64,000 bases of DNA from Flaccisagitta enflata (taxonomy: Eukaryota; Chaetognatha; Sagittoidea; Aphragmophora), in the NCBI GenBank assembly GCA_965153355.1, contig OZ231128.1, positions 33,294,001 to 33,358,000 of the forward strand, read 5' to 3'. This document shows positions 23,395 to 34,979 of the stretch, piece after piece. Within the stretch, counting starts at the first letter, position 1. The number at the start of each line of letters is the position of its first letter. The notes beneath the pieces were generated by a model. The model searched no databases. It saw only the letters and a program-made list of their open reading frames with translations, and was not told the DNA's origin. The position numbers and the translations under genes were made by a program.

Positions 23395-25062
23395 TCATTC
23401 AATCAATTTTTTGCCTTCCGACTAATTTGGCAACGGGTGTTTGGTGTTCCCCACATGCTGTAGAACCCCTCTTGACCAGTCCGGGGTCTGCACACTCAAA
23501 TTTGCGTTTGTCCGTCGATCGTTTCACCGTGCTCTTTCTGATTGTCTCTGGCAAGTGTCACGCTTCGGCAGCAAGCAAGGGTGCCCGACTCTCCAACATC
23601 TTAAGAGTAACCAGGCTTGAGCTATGGCTTTGAACTATGAATCAATGGTTTGATGTCATCCCTAATAGTCAGGTGTATATTATCGAACCTATTTTTGAGA
23701 CACTCGTGACCCCTAGGGGGCCCTTAATTAGGGTCAAATGGTCAAATTTGGCTTGTCTCCTGCTTGTCTCCACATGAAAAGTGCAAGCAGAAGCAATCAA
23801 AAAATGTCTAAATGGACCGTATCATGACTCCTTATCATTTATTATTAATCACTTGAAACGTACAAAAAATTTGTTTGAGCTCCATTGACAATAAGTTCCT
23901 TAAAAACGGTTTTCTAGCGTTCAGTACACCCTCTCTATTTTTGAGCAAAATTTCACTCAGATCACAGTATAATAATTATTATTTTTTAAAGCTTAACTTT
24001 GCTTCATAGTTAAGCATATTATGTTTGTTTGTCTGAAAGACAACCACTTGAAGGTATATTTCCCAAATTTCATGTTTCCAAGTGGCTGCAAAGCAGCTCA
24101 ATTGCATTTTTCTAGAGCGTATCAATTCGCGCACACCCCCAGATTTGTTCCTAACGCATACCTAACGCTTAAGATATGCCACTATGGCGTGAAAACGAAA
24201 CAATTTACACAAAATCTTATCACACCACGTGAAAGAGCGTGAAATTTTGAATCTAAACTGAAAATTTCAAGTCTTAACTACCAGACGTTTGGTCACAATG
24301 AAATTTTACATTTTGTTGGTCCTGAAGTGTGAACAGAATTGATACGCTCATCGACGGCTCATCGTAGTTAATTCTTTGTTTCCACACAGCGCTCCTCACA
24401 CAAATGCGCGATGCTTTTTTGTCTTAATTTGATAAAATTTCTTATAATTAAAGTTGGCATATCTCAGGAACTGTTTGAGCTAGCCCATTGAAATTTTGCA
24501 TGGTTAGTACCTAGACCAAGAGGGTCTTTTGCTTAAATTCTGATGCAACCGAAGAATGTCAAGCAGTCCAACCAGACCAACCAGCCTACCAGATGAAAAA
24601 TGAAAAAATGGCATAACTTCTAAAGTAATTGTCTGATTTGGTTGAAATTTTTCATGAAGCCTTTAAAGGTTCCTCGTCACTGACATAAAAAGCTGGGGAA
24701 AAAAATTTTCCTGACATTCACCCAGCCAGAAATGGTACTTATAGAGATTTTTTTAAAAAACTATAGAAATTCAAAAAAATTTCAGAAACATGATCTCACA
24801 TGTTTGCTTGAACCTTATCAATAAGAATTCAACTGTCATATTGATTTCTTAGTTGTATTTAGCTAAATTTTCTAGTAATAAAATTGCCAACAATATCTAT
24901 TTAAGCCTAATTTGCATGAAAAATGAGCTTACTTAAGAAAATCCAAGTATGGATTCATATGTAAGAATAGGTAAGCTACATGATGACGTATGGTTTTGTT
25001 CAATATTCAAACATGTAAATTTGATGAATTTCATCCCGTCCATGTCGGGTTAGCATGACACA
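23395..25062 (-). repeat. Family D dispersed repeat, copy 1
   Basis: On the minus strand it matches 51845-53408 with many indels. Shared landmarks (minus-strand sense): TGTCATGCTAA, TTTTCATGCAAATTAGGCTT, TATAAGTACCATTTCTGGCT, GAGGAACCTTTAAAG, TTTTGTTGGTCCTGAAGTGT read in complement, ACATTTTTTGATTG, and GTCGGGC near 23590. No coding frame survives. It may be an old DNA transposon or a large non-autonomous element. Confidence 0.75.
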
Positions 25063-25194
25063 AGCCCTCTGTCTCTCACTTCTTTTTGCCTTATGTTTCC
25101 GACTCCTTTGGTCTCTTTCTGACTGTCTCTGTCGTTTTCTCTGTCTCTTACTTTCTTTTCTTTCCCAGTTTCTCGCTATCCCTTCTGTGTCGCA

Positions 25195-25384
25195 TGTACG
25201 CTTCTTTATAACCCAGTGGTCCGTCTGTCTTTCTGTCGGTCTGTTGGTAACGCTTAGCTTTTCTTTTGGCATTTATGGGTGTACCTTCCGTTACAGCTTC
25301 TGCCAAAATGATTGGTTAGCCCTTTGTGTCACTGCCCCTGCCCACCCAAACGCGACTTGGGTGGTCATGTATACGATCTTGTAC
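25195..25384 (-). mobile_element. Family A element, decayed
   Basis: GGTCCGTCTGTCTTTCTGTC core, then GGTAACGCTTAGCTTTTC, CACTGCCCCTGCCCACC and ACGCGACTTGGGTGGTCATG, ending in ATACGATCTTGT. This is the minus-strand order of family A, with the 3' hairpin gone. Confidence 0.6.
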
Positions 25385-25427
25385 TTCTTTGAGTGGATGT
25401 TACTACCTGTGGTTGCTTTTCCAGGCC

Positions 25428-25731
25428 TGTATATTCTTGAGTTTTTCCCCCCCCCCCGGTGGGGGGGGGAAAAAAATCAAAGGGTCTGGAGATGGGGAAG
25501 GAAATCAAGGGGGGAAAAAAGAGAAAAAAAGGAAATTTGGGGAAAATATAACTTTTTACAGTACCAAATCATAAAACTCAATTAGTAAAACACAATTTAA
25601 CACTATTTAAAACTTAACTACATAGTTTTATTGCTATATGGGGAAGAAAATCATGGATATAAAAATGCGACAAGACGCGTCGGCAGGGGGGGGGGGAAAT
25701 CAAAAGCGACTCAAGAATATACACCCCTGTG
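25428..25731. repeat. Family H dispersed repeat with inverted ends
   Basis: TGTATATTCTTGAGT (25428-25442) followed by a C11 run is mirrored by a G12 run and ACTCAAGAATATACA (25709-25723). The middle is A/G-rich then AT-rich. The right part matches window positions 1-113; the left part resembles 58868-58965 (C13 run, CCCGGTGGGG, AAATCAGAGGGCTTAGAGAT). Confidence 0.65.
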
Positions 25732-26349
25732 CTTTTCTTAATCTTACTATCTCTGATATCGTATCGGCAAATTGCTTTGCATTATTGTAACTTCCGCAAA
25801 TCCTATGGTCAGGATAAAGATAATCTGAAATTGAAATTGGATTTAATTGTGACCTTCTCTCAGTACTATGTATCGGTCTCTCTCTCTCTCTCTCTCTCTC
25901 TTATTCTCTTCCACACCCTCCCACTTTTTTTCTCCTTTATATTTCCGTCATATTCATTTGTTTCTTTCATTTCCCCCGGTTTTGCTTAGGTTTCTCTACC
26001 ACTCGGTTATGAATTCATGCATTTAGAGCTGTCCTTTCATCCCCTAATGGAAAATGGACGTCCTTTTTTCATTATTCCTTTTTGCTAGATTCTCGAGAAA
26101 CCAAGACTCAAAAATAATTAAGGATCTCCACAGAAAGAGAAGGGAAAAAGAGGTTTATGTAGAATTGGAATGAGTGAAGCTTGAGCCTATTTCCCATAAG
26201 TAGATTCGCATCATAATTTTGTTTAGGATGTTTAAGGTTAACTCAGAAAACGGTTAATCGTTCAACTGCTATATTCCGTACGGAACGGAAAGGGCGATTT
26301 GTTAAGGGAGTATAGATAGGTTATCGCATTGGCATGAGAGCCATTGGGG
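25732..26349. other. No gene recognised
   Basis: A short CT run at 25879-25901 and unique sequence. Confidence 0.4.
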
Positions 26350-26526
26350 CAGCCGTTTACACTCCCCCTGTCGCAAACCAGTGGGCAGGGGTATTACAGT
26401 AAAAATACGCTCACATTTCAGAAAGGTTACCGGCCGACGCGAATGACGCGACCGACAAACCGACCGATGGACTGACTGACGGACTGACACGGCAAGTTCT
26501 AGAGTTGCGTATCCGCGACCAAAAAC
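26350..26526 (+). mobile_element. Family A element, decayed 5' end
   Basis: CAGTGGGCAGGGGTATTACA, then a CGACCGACAAACCGACC core, then TTCTAGAGTTGCGTATCCGC. Its hairpin GTTGCG-TATC-CGCGAC lies at 26504-26519, followed by CAAAAACT. Confidence 0.65.
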
Positions 26527-26828
26527 TGAAGTTTGTACTGTAAGGACGCATGGATTCAGAAATCAATTGCAACTGCTCGCAAAAACAAAAACAAAAAAGG
26601 AAACAAAAAAAAACAAATAGAAACATGTATCAAGTCAAGCTTGAGGCTACAAATTACAACTCGTACGCCAACGATAAGGAAGAGGAGGTGGAGCAGATGG
26701 AGTGGCATAGTGGAAAATGGCAAATCATGAGGGAAATAAACATTAGATGTTTGCTTTCTTTTCAATATCAGTTTCTAGTTTTATCCGGCCAATCGCCGGT
26801 CGGGAAATGAAAATTCAGCTCATGAAAA

Positions 26829-27039
26829 AAAACAGCCCGTATACACGGTTGGGCAGGGGCAGTGGTTTATTTGGCTTATCAATCAGTTGGACAGTGATGC
26901 TTAAAACTACCCGTACTATTTAAGTGTAATCAACGACAATGGACAGTCGGGCGGATAAACCAGCCGATCGACCAACCACCCAACCAATCGACCCACATAC
27001 AGACTAACTGAAGGACATAGCAGTTTATCGACTAAAAAT
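26829..27039 (+). mobile_element. Family A element, partial
   Basis: Degenerate 5' end AACAGCCCGTATACACGGTT, GGGCAGGGGCAGTG, then a GACCAACCACCCAACCAATC core and CGACTAAAAAT at the 3' end. The hairpin is not preserved. Confidence 0.55.
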
Positions 27040-27715
27040 GCGACTATTTTTCTTCGACTGATAACTTTTTTGATATTTTGATGGAATTTTTCTGCTCAAA
27101 TTGTTATAACGTCAAAAATAGCCCTATGAAGCCTTTTACAGCACTTTGAGACTTATGATTGGAGCGTTACCTCATACGGTATTCCTATTATTGACAGAAT
27201 TACGTGTCGTTGATAAGAAAACAAAAGCTCGTTTGATCAAACTGTTGTTTTAAAGTAATATGGCCATACATGGAGGTATATAGATTTAGTCTTTCATGTG
27301 TGATGATGCGAGGACGCATCTTTTTAAAAAATACACTTAATGATGATATGAAAAGAAATAATGTATCGAGCGGAGGAGGAAAAAAGATTTTCAGAGGGAG
27401 AAAACGTCGTGAATGATGAGGAAGACAGAAAATTATTTACTTATGCTTTTTATTTCTCCCATTTCTTCTTCTGTTTTCTTCCTCTTTTTGCTTGAAAGGG
27501 AAAGATGTGCCTGGAGAATAAACCGCTTGGGAAATGAAAAATGACAAAATGAAAGAACTTGGAAAAAAGTCACAGACACAAACGAAATGTTATCAAGATC
27601 TCTCTCAGTCTGTTTGGATGTATGAATGTCTGTTCGTTTATGATTAACTGCTGTTTCTCGGTTGCTCTATCCATTCTTCCCTTTTTCTTTTTTTTTTCTT
27701 TTTTGTTTCTTTTCT
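27040..27715. other. No gene recognised
   Basis: Unique sequence. GATGCG-AGGA-CGCATC at about 27307 is a hairpin of the family A terminal type but without other family A sequence. Confidence 0.4.
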
Positions 27716-28145
<430 letters not shown>

Positions 28146-28266
28146 GCAGTTTTCTGCCTTTTGCGATGCCTCTCATGTCCCGGTGATTTCGGCGTTGGTC
28201 TCAAGAGACGATCTTCTAAAAACTCAGGTTACATTTCGTTTGATATCTTCGTTTTCCGATCTTTAG

Positions 28267-28482
<216 letters not shown>

Positions 28483-28585
28483 ATCACCACGACCTTTTGT
28501 CTATCCATCGGTCCATCTATCCAGTGCTCTCGGTTACGTGTCTTTTTTGGTGGCTTGCTGCGTTGTTGTTGCTTTCGTATCGTTT

Positions 28586-28816
<231 letters not shown>

Positions 28817-28884
28817 AATCTGAACGTCCAGTAGGAAGCAATGGCGATTCGAGGTCAGTGGCACTCAGGCACACGATGATGCCG

Positions 28885-28950
28885 CCTTGGCGGTCATGCC
28901 ACTAATGCCGGTCATGCCGCTAATGCCGGTCATGCCGCTAATGGCGTTCC
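28885..28950. repeat. 15-bp repeat, four copies
   Basis: GCCACTAATGCCGGTCAT-type units recur at 28897, 28914 and 28931. Confidence 0.75.
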
Positions 28951-29044
28951 CGGTCGGGTCGCGGTCGCAACGTGCTGCCCTTTGTTTTACTCATGAAAAC
29001 GCGCTGTTTCAACCGATAGGGCGGAGGCAAAAAGAGAAAGAGAA

Positions 29045-29164
<120 letters not shown>

Positions 29165-29626
29165 GGAATGAAACGGACAGATCGAGACAGACAGAGACAC
29201 AGCAATTATCAAGAGATGAAAAGGACATCATCTTGGGAAGGCAGAAGATTGTTATAACACTTCTGACAAAATTAGGCGAACTGAGGTTGAATTTCAGCTA
29301 TAAGAGGCTCTAATAGAGTGTGCAAAGTGGTTTGAATGGCACATGGCGACATAAGAGGGCTGAGCTTTGATGGGATGTGATGAGGACAAATGAACGGATG
29401 AATGGACGGACGAACAAATCAAAGTTCATCTGTGTTCTACAAAACTGCGTGCCATTCGAGGCCGATGCCTAATCTGGAAGAAAGAAACTGGGTTTAGTAT
29501 TGGAGGTAAACAAGGCTTAGACGTCGAAAAGCGATAATCGCGGCGGCATGATAGAAAAAAACCGAGGAGGGGAGGGGGGGGGGGTAGATTAGATAACTTG
29601 GAAATTTGTTTGTACAAATCAAAAAA

Positions 29627-29855
29627 ATGAAAATGAAAATGAAGATAAAGATAAAGATAAAGATAAAGATAAAGATAAAGATGAAGATGAAGATGAAGAT
29701 GAAGATGAAGATGAAGATGAAAATGAAAATGAAAATGAAAATGAAGATGAAGATGAAGATGAAGATGAAAATGAAAATGAAAATGAAAATGAAGATGAAG
29801 ATGAAGATGAAGATGAAAATGAAAATGAAAATGAAAATGAAAATGAAAATGAAAT
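29627..29855. repeat. GAAAAT/GAAGAT/AAAGAT hexamer array
   Basis: Hexamer period is kept while the variant changes in blocks: GATAAA, GAAGAT, GAAAAT, GAAGAT, GAAAAT. Confidence 0.95.
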
Positions 29856-30152
29856 TTAGGGATAAGACACAAAAAATCAGTGGATTAAGTTGATTGTGTT
29901 TACGGAGCGACATAGTGACACGTTTTAGGACATGTGCATGTGACGAAATGTCTGCCGGAAGCGAAAGAGAAAAGCTCTTTTCCGAAAATTATCCTAAGGA
30001 TTCTTTAGTAAGGAGGTGACGGAAAAGACAGAAGTTAAGAAAAACAGTGAGATTTGCAACACAGAAAAGAAGGAGAAAAAAGTGGAAGAGGAAGCAGAAG
30101 AATGGGAGGAAAGAAGTCGGAAACTGTGTCGAGGTGGAGGTCAAAAACGGAG

Positions 30153-31050
<898 letters not shown>

Positions 31051-31349
31051 TACAGGGAAAGAGACAGATAAACAGAAAACTATATGGAAAGGAAGGCCAG
31101 CACAAATATATTTATACAAGTATCACACATCGAGGTAATCAAGATGACACAGACAGGTAGTAAAACTGACCGGCAGAAAGGTGGACAAAGCAACAAGAAA
31201 ACCTTGGGAATTGATCAAAGCGCCTGCTTTTCCTCTTCTATTATCCTTTGAACCTGGATTGGTTTAATGATGTGTATCTTCGCATATTTGTCGCGATTCC
31301 AACACGATGATTTGTCGCAGTCTATTTGGCAAATCGTCAATCTCTTCAA

Positions 31350-31351
31350 CT

Positions 31352-31400
<49 letters not shown>

Positions 31401-31640
31401 ACAAATCAAGATACTCTCTTCATTTATAATTGTTCCAAAGGCATCTCCAACTTCAAGCACAGATTCTCAGCACAAGATCGCAAAGACGGAAAGAGAAAGA
31501 GAACAGAAGAGAGACGAGGAGAAGAGGAGGAGGGAGGGAGGAGAGGGAGGGAGGAGGAGGGAAGGAGGGGGAGGAGAGGAGAGGTAGGAGGAGAGGGAAG
31601 AGGGAGGAGGAGAGGGAAGAGGAGGCGCGGGACGAAGACA
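31350..31640. repeat. CT microsatellite and GGA-rich purine tract
   Basis: CT 31350-31400; purine-only stretches 31490-31620. Confidence 0.9.
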
Positions 31641-31686
31641 GGACGAAGAAGAAGGACGAACGCGGGGTTAGGGCGGGGGCAGGGGG
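31532..31686 (+). other. Two G-quadruplex motifs upstream of the RT frame
   Basis: 31532-31551 reads GGGAGGGAGGAGAGGGAGGG, four G3 runs. 31664-31686 has G4, G3, G5 and G5 runs separated by TTA, C and CA. Both are on the RT coding strand, in a purine-rich stretch (31480-31690) just before the retrotransposon. Confidence 0.6.
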
Positions 31687-31750
31687 CAGTAGGGCTCGGG
31701 TCAATTATGATTCTCTCTATTCATTTCTCGTATTTTCCTTTGTTCAGATT

Positions 31751-31778
31751 ACTTTCTCTCTCTGTCCCTCTCTTTCAG
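31751..31778 (+). promoter_or_regulatory. Candidate 3' splice acceptor before the RT frame
   Basis: About 25 nt of almost pure pyrimidine (TTTCTCTCTCTGTCCCTCTC and on) ends in TTTCAG, and family-like protein sequence starts right after the AG at 31777-31778. This fits an animal acceptor site. CT-rich tracts are very common in this window, so chance is a real alternative. Confidence 0.35.
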
Positions 31779-34212
31779 ACAACAGAAGTATGCCAATGAA
31801 ATTTTACTAAAACTGCTGGAAGAGTCTGATGTAAATGGGAAAGATGTGAGCATTATCAACACAATAATCTATACCGTTGCTGCTGTCTTCACTTATAAAG
31901 AGGGGCATGAATTTACTGTAAGCGGGAATGGACCCAGAGAGAAAAGGGAACCTGCATGGAAATTGAGACTTACAAAGACCATAACAAGACTAAGAAAGGA
32001 GACAGATATATTGAGAGATTTTATTGATGGCAAATTGAAGAAGAGGGGCGGAATGGAATTTGCCAAAAAAGTTATGAAGAAATATGGCATCAGTGGTAAA
32101 AGACAGGAGATATCAAAGGTCATTTTTGTCCTAAAAAACAAAATTTCTGCCAATGCTCAAAAACTTAAACGATATGAAACTCAAGAGAAATCAAGAAGAC
32201 AAAATGAAATGTTTAAGAAAAATCGCAAACAATTCTACAGAGAGATTGAAACAGAGGCAAAATTTAGCATCCCTATGCCACCTTCAGAATCTGACCTCCA
32301 CGAGTTTTGGGGTGAGAAAATTTTTGGTCAAGAAGACTTGTATAACCCAGATGCATCTTGGATCCCTAAGTGGAGGAACGAGTACCGGGAAGTAAAGGAA
32401 AAGGAATGGAGTGATTTGAATGTTGATGATCTGTCTAACCAACTAAGCCGACAAGCTAACTGGAAAGCCCCTGGAATCGACCTCATACCAAATTATTGGC
32501 TCAAATCCCTTGTCTCCGCCCACCCTATTCTCACTTGCGCCCTCAATGAATGCGTTGTACAACCCAATACACTGCCCCAATGGCTTGTAACAGGGCGAAC
32601 CACACTCCTTGCTAAAAATGCAGACACAAGCAAAGCTAAAAACTTTCGGCCCATAACGTGCCTAAGTACCTCCTGGAAAACTCTCACAGGTATCTTGGCG
32701 TCAAAAATCGAGAAACATATAGAAGAGAATAGTATACTAGCACCAGAACAACAGGGAGCGAGAAGGGGCTCATATGGGACAACAAGGCAATTACTCATTA
32801 ATAAGACCATCTTAGAACATGCCCTCAAATCCCGGAGAAATCTTTCAGTATGTTACATTGATTATCAGAAGGCCTACGATTCGGTGCCCCACCCATGGAT
32901 ATTAGAGACCCTAAGGACTTACAAAATCAGCCATGTCATTGTTGAATTCCTGACACATGCAATGAAAATGTGGGAGATCAAGCTGGTATTGAATCACGAC
33001 AACGGCTCACTTGAGGTCCCAAACATAAGAATTAAACGTGGTATCTTCCAAGGTGATACTTTATCCCCCCTCCTTTTTATACTTGCTCTAAACCCTCTCA
33101 GCTTCCTGTTAAATGAAGGTGGGTGTGGATACAAGATTGACGGGGTATGTTTTAACCACGTTTTATACATGGATGATATCAAGACGTTTTCCAGCAATAC
33201 CAAGGACGGAGTTAAACTGATCAAAATAATGTTTGACTTCTCTAAAGATATTGGCATGTCGTTTGGAATTGAAAAATGCAAAGTCCTTAACGTGGTAAGA
33301 GGGAAATATGCAAAGTTAGGAGGTGTACAGCTCCCAAATGGGGATTTTATTGAAGAAATGGACGAGGGGGATGTATACAAATACCTTGGGGTTGTTGAAT
33401 CGACAATGATCAAGCATGCAGAAATGAAACAGAAAATTCTTACAACATTCAAAAAGCGAGTAAAAAGTATTCTCAAATCAGAACTAAACTCTAAAAATAT
33501 TATGATAGCTATCGGGGAGTATGCTGTACCGGTTATGTCGTACACATATGGAATAATTAACTGGACGGAGGAAGAAATAAAGAATGCAGACCTACTAGTA
33601 AGAAAAAACTTAAATATGTACAAAATGTTTGAGCTTAAAAGCGACATAGACCGACTATACATTCCTCGATCGATGGGCGGAAGAGGTTTACAATCAATAT
33701 GGGATGGCTTCAAATGTACCAATGTCAGAATAGCACACTACATGACTGGAAGTGTTGACCATCACATGAAGGTATGTGCCAATTTTGACAGGCAGTGCCT
33801 TTTCTCTATCATAAAACGTGCTGAAAAATTCTCCACCTTACACAATCCACCCACTCCCGAAAACATTGAGAGTAGACCATTGCTCAGACAGGCCAAGATT
33901 GTAGCACAGAGGTTGCGAGAAACAATCTACAAAGACAGATATGAATTGTTCCTTGCAAAACCCAAGCATGGTGCCCTTATGCGAATAATGAAAGAAAACG
34001 ACACTGATATAAAAACAAGTTGCTCATGGATGGACAAATGTCACCTCTCGCCCCAATCTGAAGCATATATATGTGGCATGCAGGAAATGGCCATTTTTAC
34101 CAGATGGCATGAACACCATATCATTAGAAATAGAGACTCTCCGACTTATGTAGAATATGCAAAAAAGAACCCGAAACAACCTTCCACATACTTTCCGGCT
34201 GTGATGTTCTAG
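31777..34212 (+). CDS. Reverse transcriptase domain ORF of non-LTR retrotransposon (5' partial)
   Basis: Copies element RNA into DNA at a nicked target. Visible motifs: WKAPGID near 32461; FRPITCLST near 32644; EQQGARRGS near 32746; motif A YIDYQKAYDSVPH with the catalytic Asp at 32860; motif B IFQGDTLSPLL near 33046; motif C YMDD at 33166-33177 carrying the Asp pair; YKYLGV near 33376; and the post-RT motif IPRSMGGRGL at 33661. All catalytic aspartates are present. No ATG exists in this frame before about 32053; 31846 is a GTG codon and the frame stays open and family-like back to about 31777, so the true start is not here. A strong pyrimidine tract ending in CAG directly precedes it. The last ~20 residues before the stop at 34210-34212 are out-of-frame translation of the knuckle region. 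Closest kin, from knowledge of the family, are RLE-type RTs common in invertebrate genomes. Confidence 0.88.
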   Translation, partial: RQQKYANEILLKLLEESDVNGKDVSIINTIIYTVAAVFTYKEGHEFTVSGNGPREKREPAWKLRLTKTITRLRKETDILRDFIDGKLKKRGGMEFAKKVMKKYGISGKRQEISKVIFVLKNKISANAQKLKRYETQEKSRRQNEMFKKNRKQFYREIETEAKFSIPMPPSESDLHEFWGEKIFGQEDLYNPDASWIPKWRNEYREVKEKEWSDLNVDDLSNQLSRQANWKAPGIDLIPNYWLKSLVSAHPILTCALNECVVQPNTLPQWLVTGRTTLLAKNADTSKAKNFRPITCLSTSWKTLTGILASKIEKHIEENSILAPEQQGARRGSYGTTRQLLINKTILEHALKSRRNLSVCYIDYQKAYDSVPHPWILETLRTYKISHVIVEFLTHAMKMWEIKLVLNHDNGSLEVPNIRIKRGIFQGDTLSPLLFILALNPLSFLLNEGGCGYKIDGVCFNHVLYMDDIKTFSSNTKDGVKLIKIMFDFSKDIGMSFGIEKCKVLNVVRGKYAKLGGVQLPNGDFIEEMDEGDVYKYLGVVESTMIKHAEMKQKILTTFKKRVKSILKSELNSKNIMIAIGEYAVPVMSYTYGIINWTEEEIKNADLLVRKNLNMYKMFELKSDIDRLYIPRSMGGRGLQSIWDGFKCTNVRIAHYMTGSVDHHMKVCANFDRQCLFSIIKRAEKFSTLHNPPTPENIESRPLLRQAKIVAQRLRETIYKDRYELFLAKPKHGALMRIMKENDTDIKTSCSWMDKCHLSPQSEAYICGMQEMAIFTRWHEHHIIRNRDSPTYVEYAKKNPKQPSTYFPAVMF
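34131..34167 (+). other. -1 frame change between RT and endonuclease, with an A AAA AAG heptamer just downstream
   Basis: RT-frame similarity stops and endonuclease-frame similarity begins between about 34134 and 34148, because the first knuckle cysteine (34149) is already in the new frame. A single-base indel there is the simplest explanation. At 34161-34167 the RT frame reads A AAA AAG, a classic -1 slippery heptamer in the right phase and direction, but slipping there would skip the first two knuckle cysteines. Confidence 0.6.
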
Positions 34213-34718
34213 CAAAAAAAGAATACTTTGATAGACACAATAGTGTTGCTAAATACATTCACTACCAAATATGTAAAAGATATGGAATCCAAACTGATCC
34301 AAAATGGCACTTACACAGACCAGCAGAGGTGTACATGGATGGGAAAGTTGAACTCCTGTGGGACATCCCCATCACCACTGCAAGGATGATTGGTGCAAAT
34401 AGGCCAGATATTGTCATAAGAGACAAAAGTAACAAGGTAACATACATAATCGATATTAGCTGCCCCTGTGACACAAATGTACATAGCAAGGAGGTGGAAA
34501 AAATCTCCAAATATTGTAGTCTGCGAGTCGAACTAGCGAAGATGTGGAATACTGAATGTGTTGTTATACCTGTAATTGTGGGCGGATGCGGTACTGTTTC
34601 AAAAGAATTTACAAATTACCTTGGGATGATCCCGGCTGAATTGCAACCTGAAATGTGCCTGAAGATTGCCTTACTAGGGAGCGAAAAAATCATGCGCTCT
34701 TCTTTATCGAGAAAATGA
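34134..34718 (+). CDS. CCHC zinc knuckle plus restriction-like endonuclease domain (C-terminal part of the retrotransposon protein)
   Basis: This is the C-terminal module that nicks the target in R2-type elements. Its frame is -1 relative to the RT frame and is open from 34134, just after an in-frame TAG at 34131. The knuckle is C-x2-C-x8-H-x4-C, with Cys codons at 34149 and 34158, His at 34185 and Cys at 34200. The nuclease core follows: ANRPDIVI with Asp at 34407, then YIIDISCP with Asp at 34452, and HSKEVEKISKY supplying downstream Lys residues, matching the PD-(D/E)xK arrangement of RLE domains. The frame ends in KIALLGSEKIMRS near 34668 and a stop at 34716. The domain looks complete with key residues intact, but it has no start codon of its own; the GTG at 34329 lies after the knuckle. 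It is readable only through a frame change or as a decayed remnant. Confidence 0.82.
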   Translation, partial: RLSDLCRICKKEPETTFHILSGCDVLAKKEYFDRHNSVAKYIHYQICKRYGIQTDPKWHLHRPAEVYMDGKVELLWDIPITTARMIGANRPDIVIRDKSNKVTYIIDISCPCDTNVHSKEVEKISKYCSLRVELAKMWNTECVVIPVIVGGCGTVSKEFTNYLGMIPAELQPEMCLKIALLGSEKIMRSSLSRK

Positions 34719-34930
34719 TAGCAATCTCCCTGTATGGACTGGTGTTGCCATTACGGCCCAATTCGTTTGTTCAAAGTTGGCCTTTGTTGGATTACATATG
34801 TAGTGGACTACTTGAATCAAAACCTCATCATCAACCAAAACAAAACAAAAGAAGAAATTCTGAATTGCCCTTAGGATTAGGTCAATCCTCGGCTATCAGT
34901 CTTATGTTTCCAAGACAGTTTGATCTCTGT

Positions 34931-34979
<49 letters not shown>

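Larger units (their letters stand above)
31711..34718 (+). mobile_element. Non-LTR (LINE-like) retrotransposon, RLE-encoding R2/R4/NeSL-like, 5' incomplete, frameshifted
   Basis: Coding part of a target-primed retrotransposon. In order it encodes a basic linker, a reverse transcriptase with all core motifs, a thumb-like region, a CCHC knuckle and a PD-D restriction-like endonuclease. That domain order is the hallmark of R2, R4, NeSL and CRE clade elements; I infer membership from motif order and spacing, not from a tree. The frame is open upstream only to 31711 (in-frame stop at 31708), and no N-terminal zinc finger or Myb module is visible, so the 5' end is truncated or lies in another exon. 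RT and endonuclease are in different frames. No poly(A) tail or target duplication could be placed, so the outer limits are unknown; the stretch to about 35470 could be 3' UTR. It is probably a dead or non-autonomous copy. Confidence 0.85.

Noticed and set aside
32994-33722. A 242-codon minus-strand frame opposite the reverse transcriptase
   Set aside because: It is a shadow of the RT frame, which carries conserved catalytic motifs.
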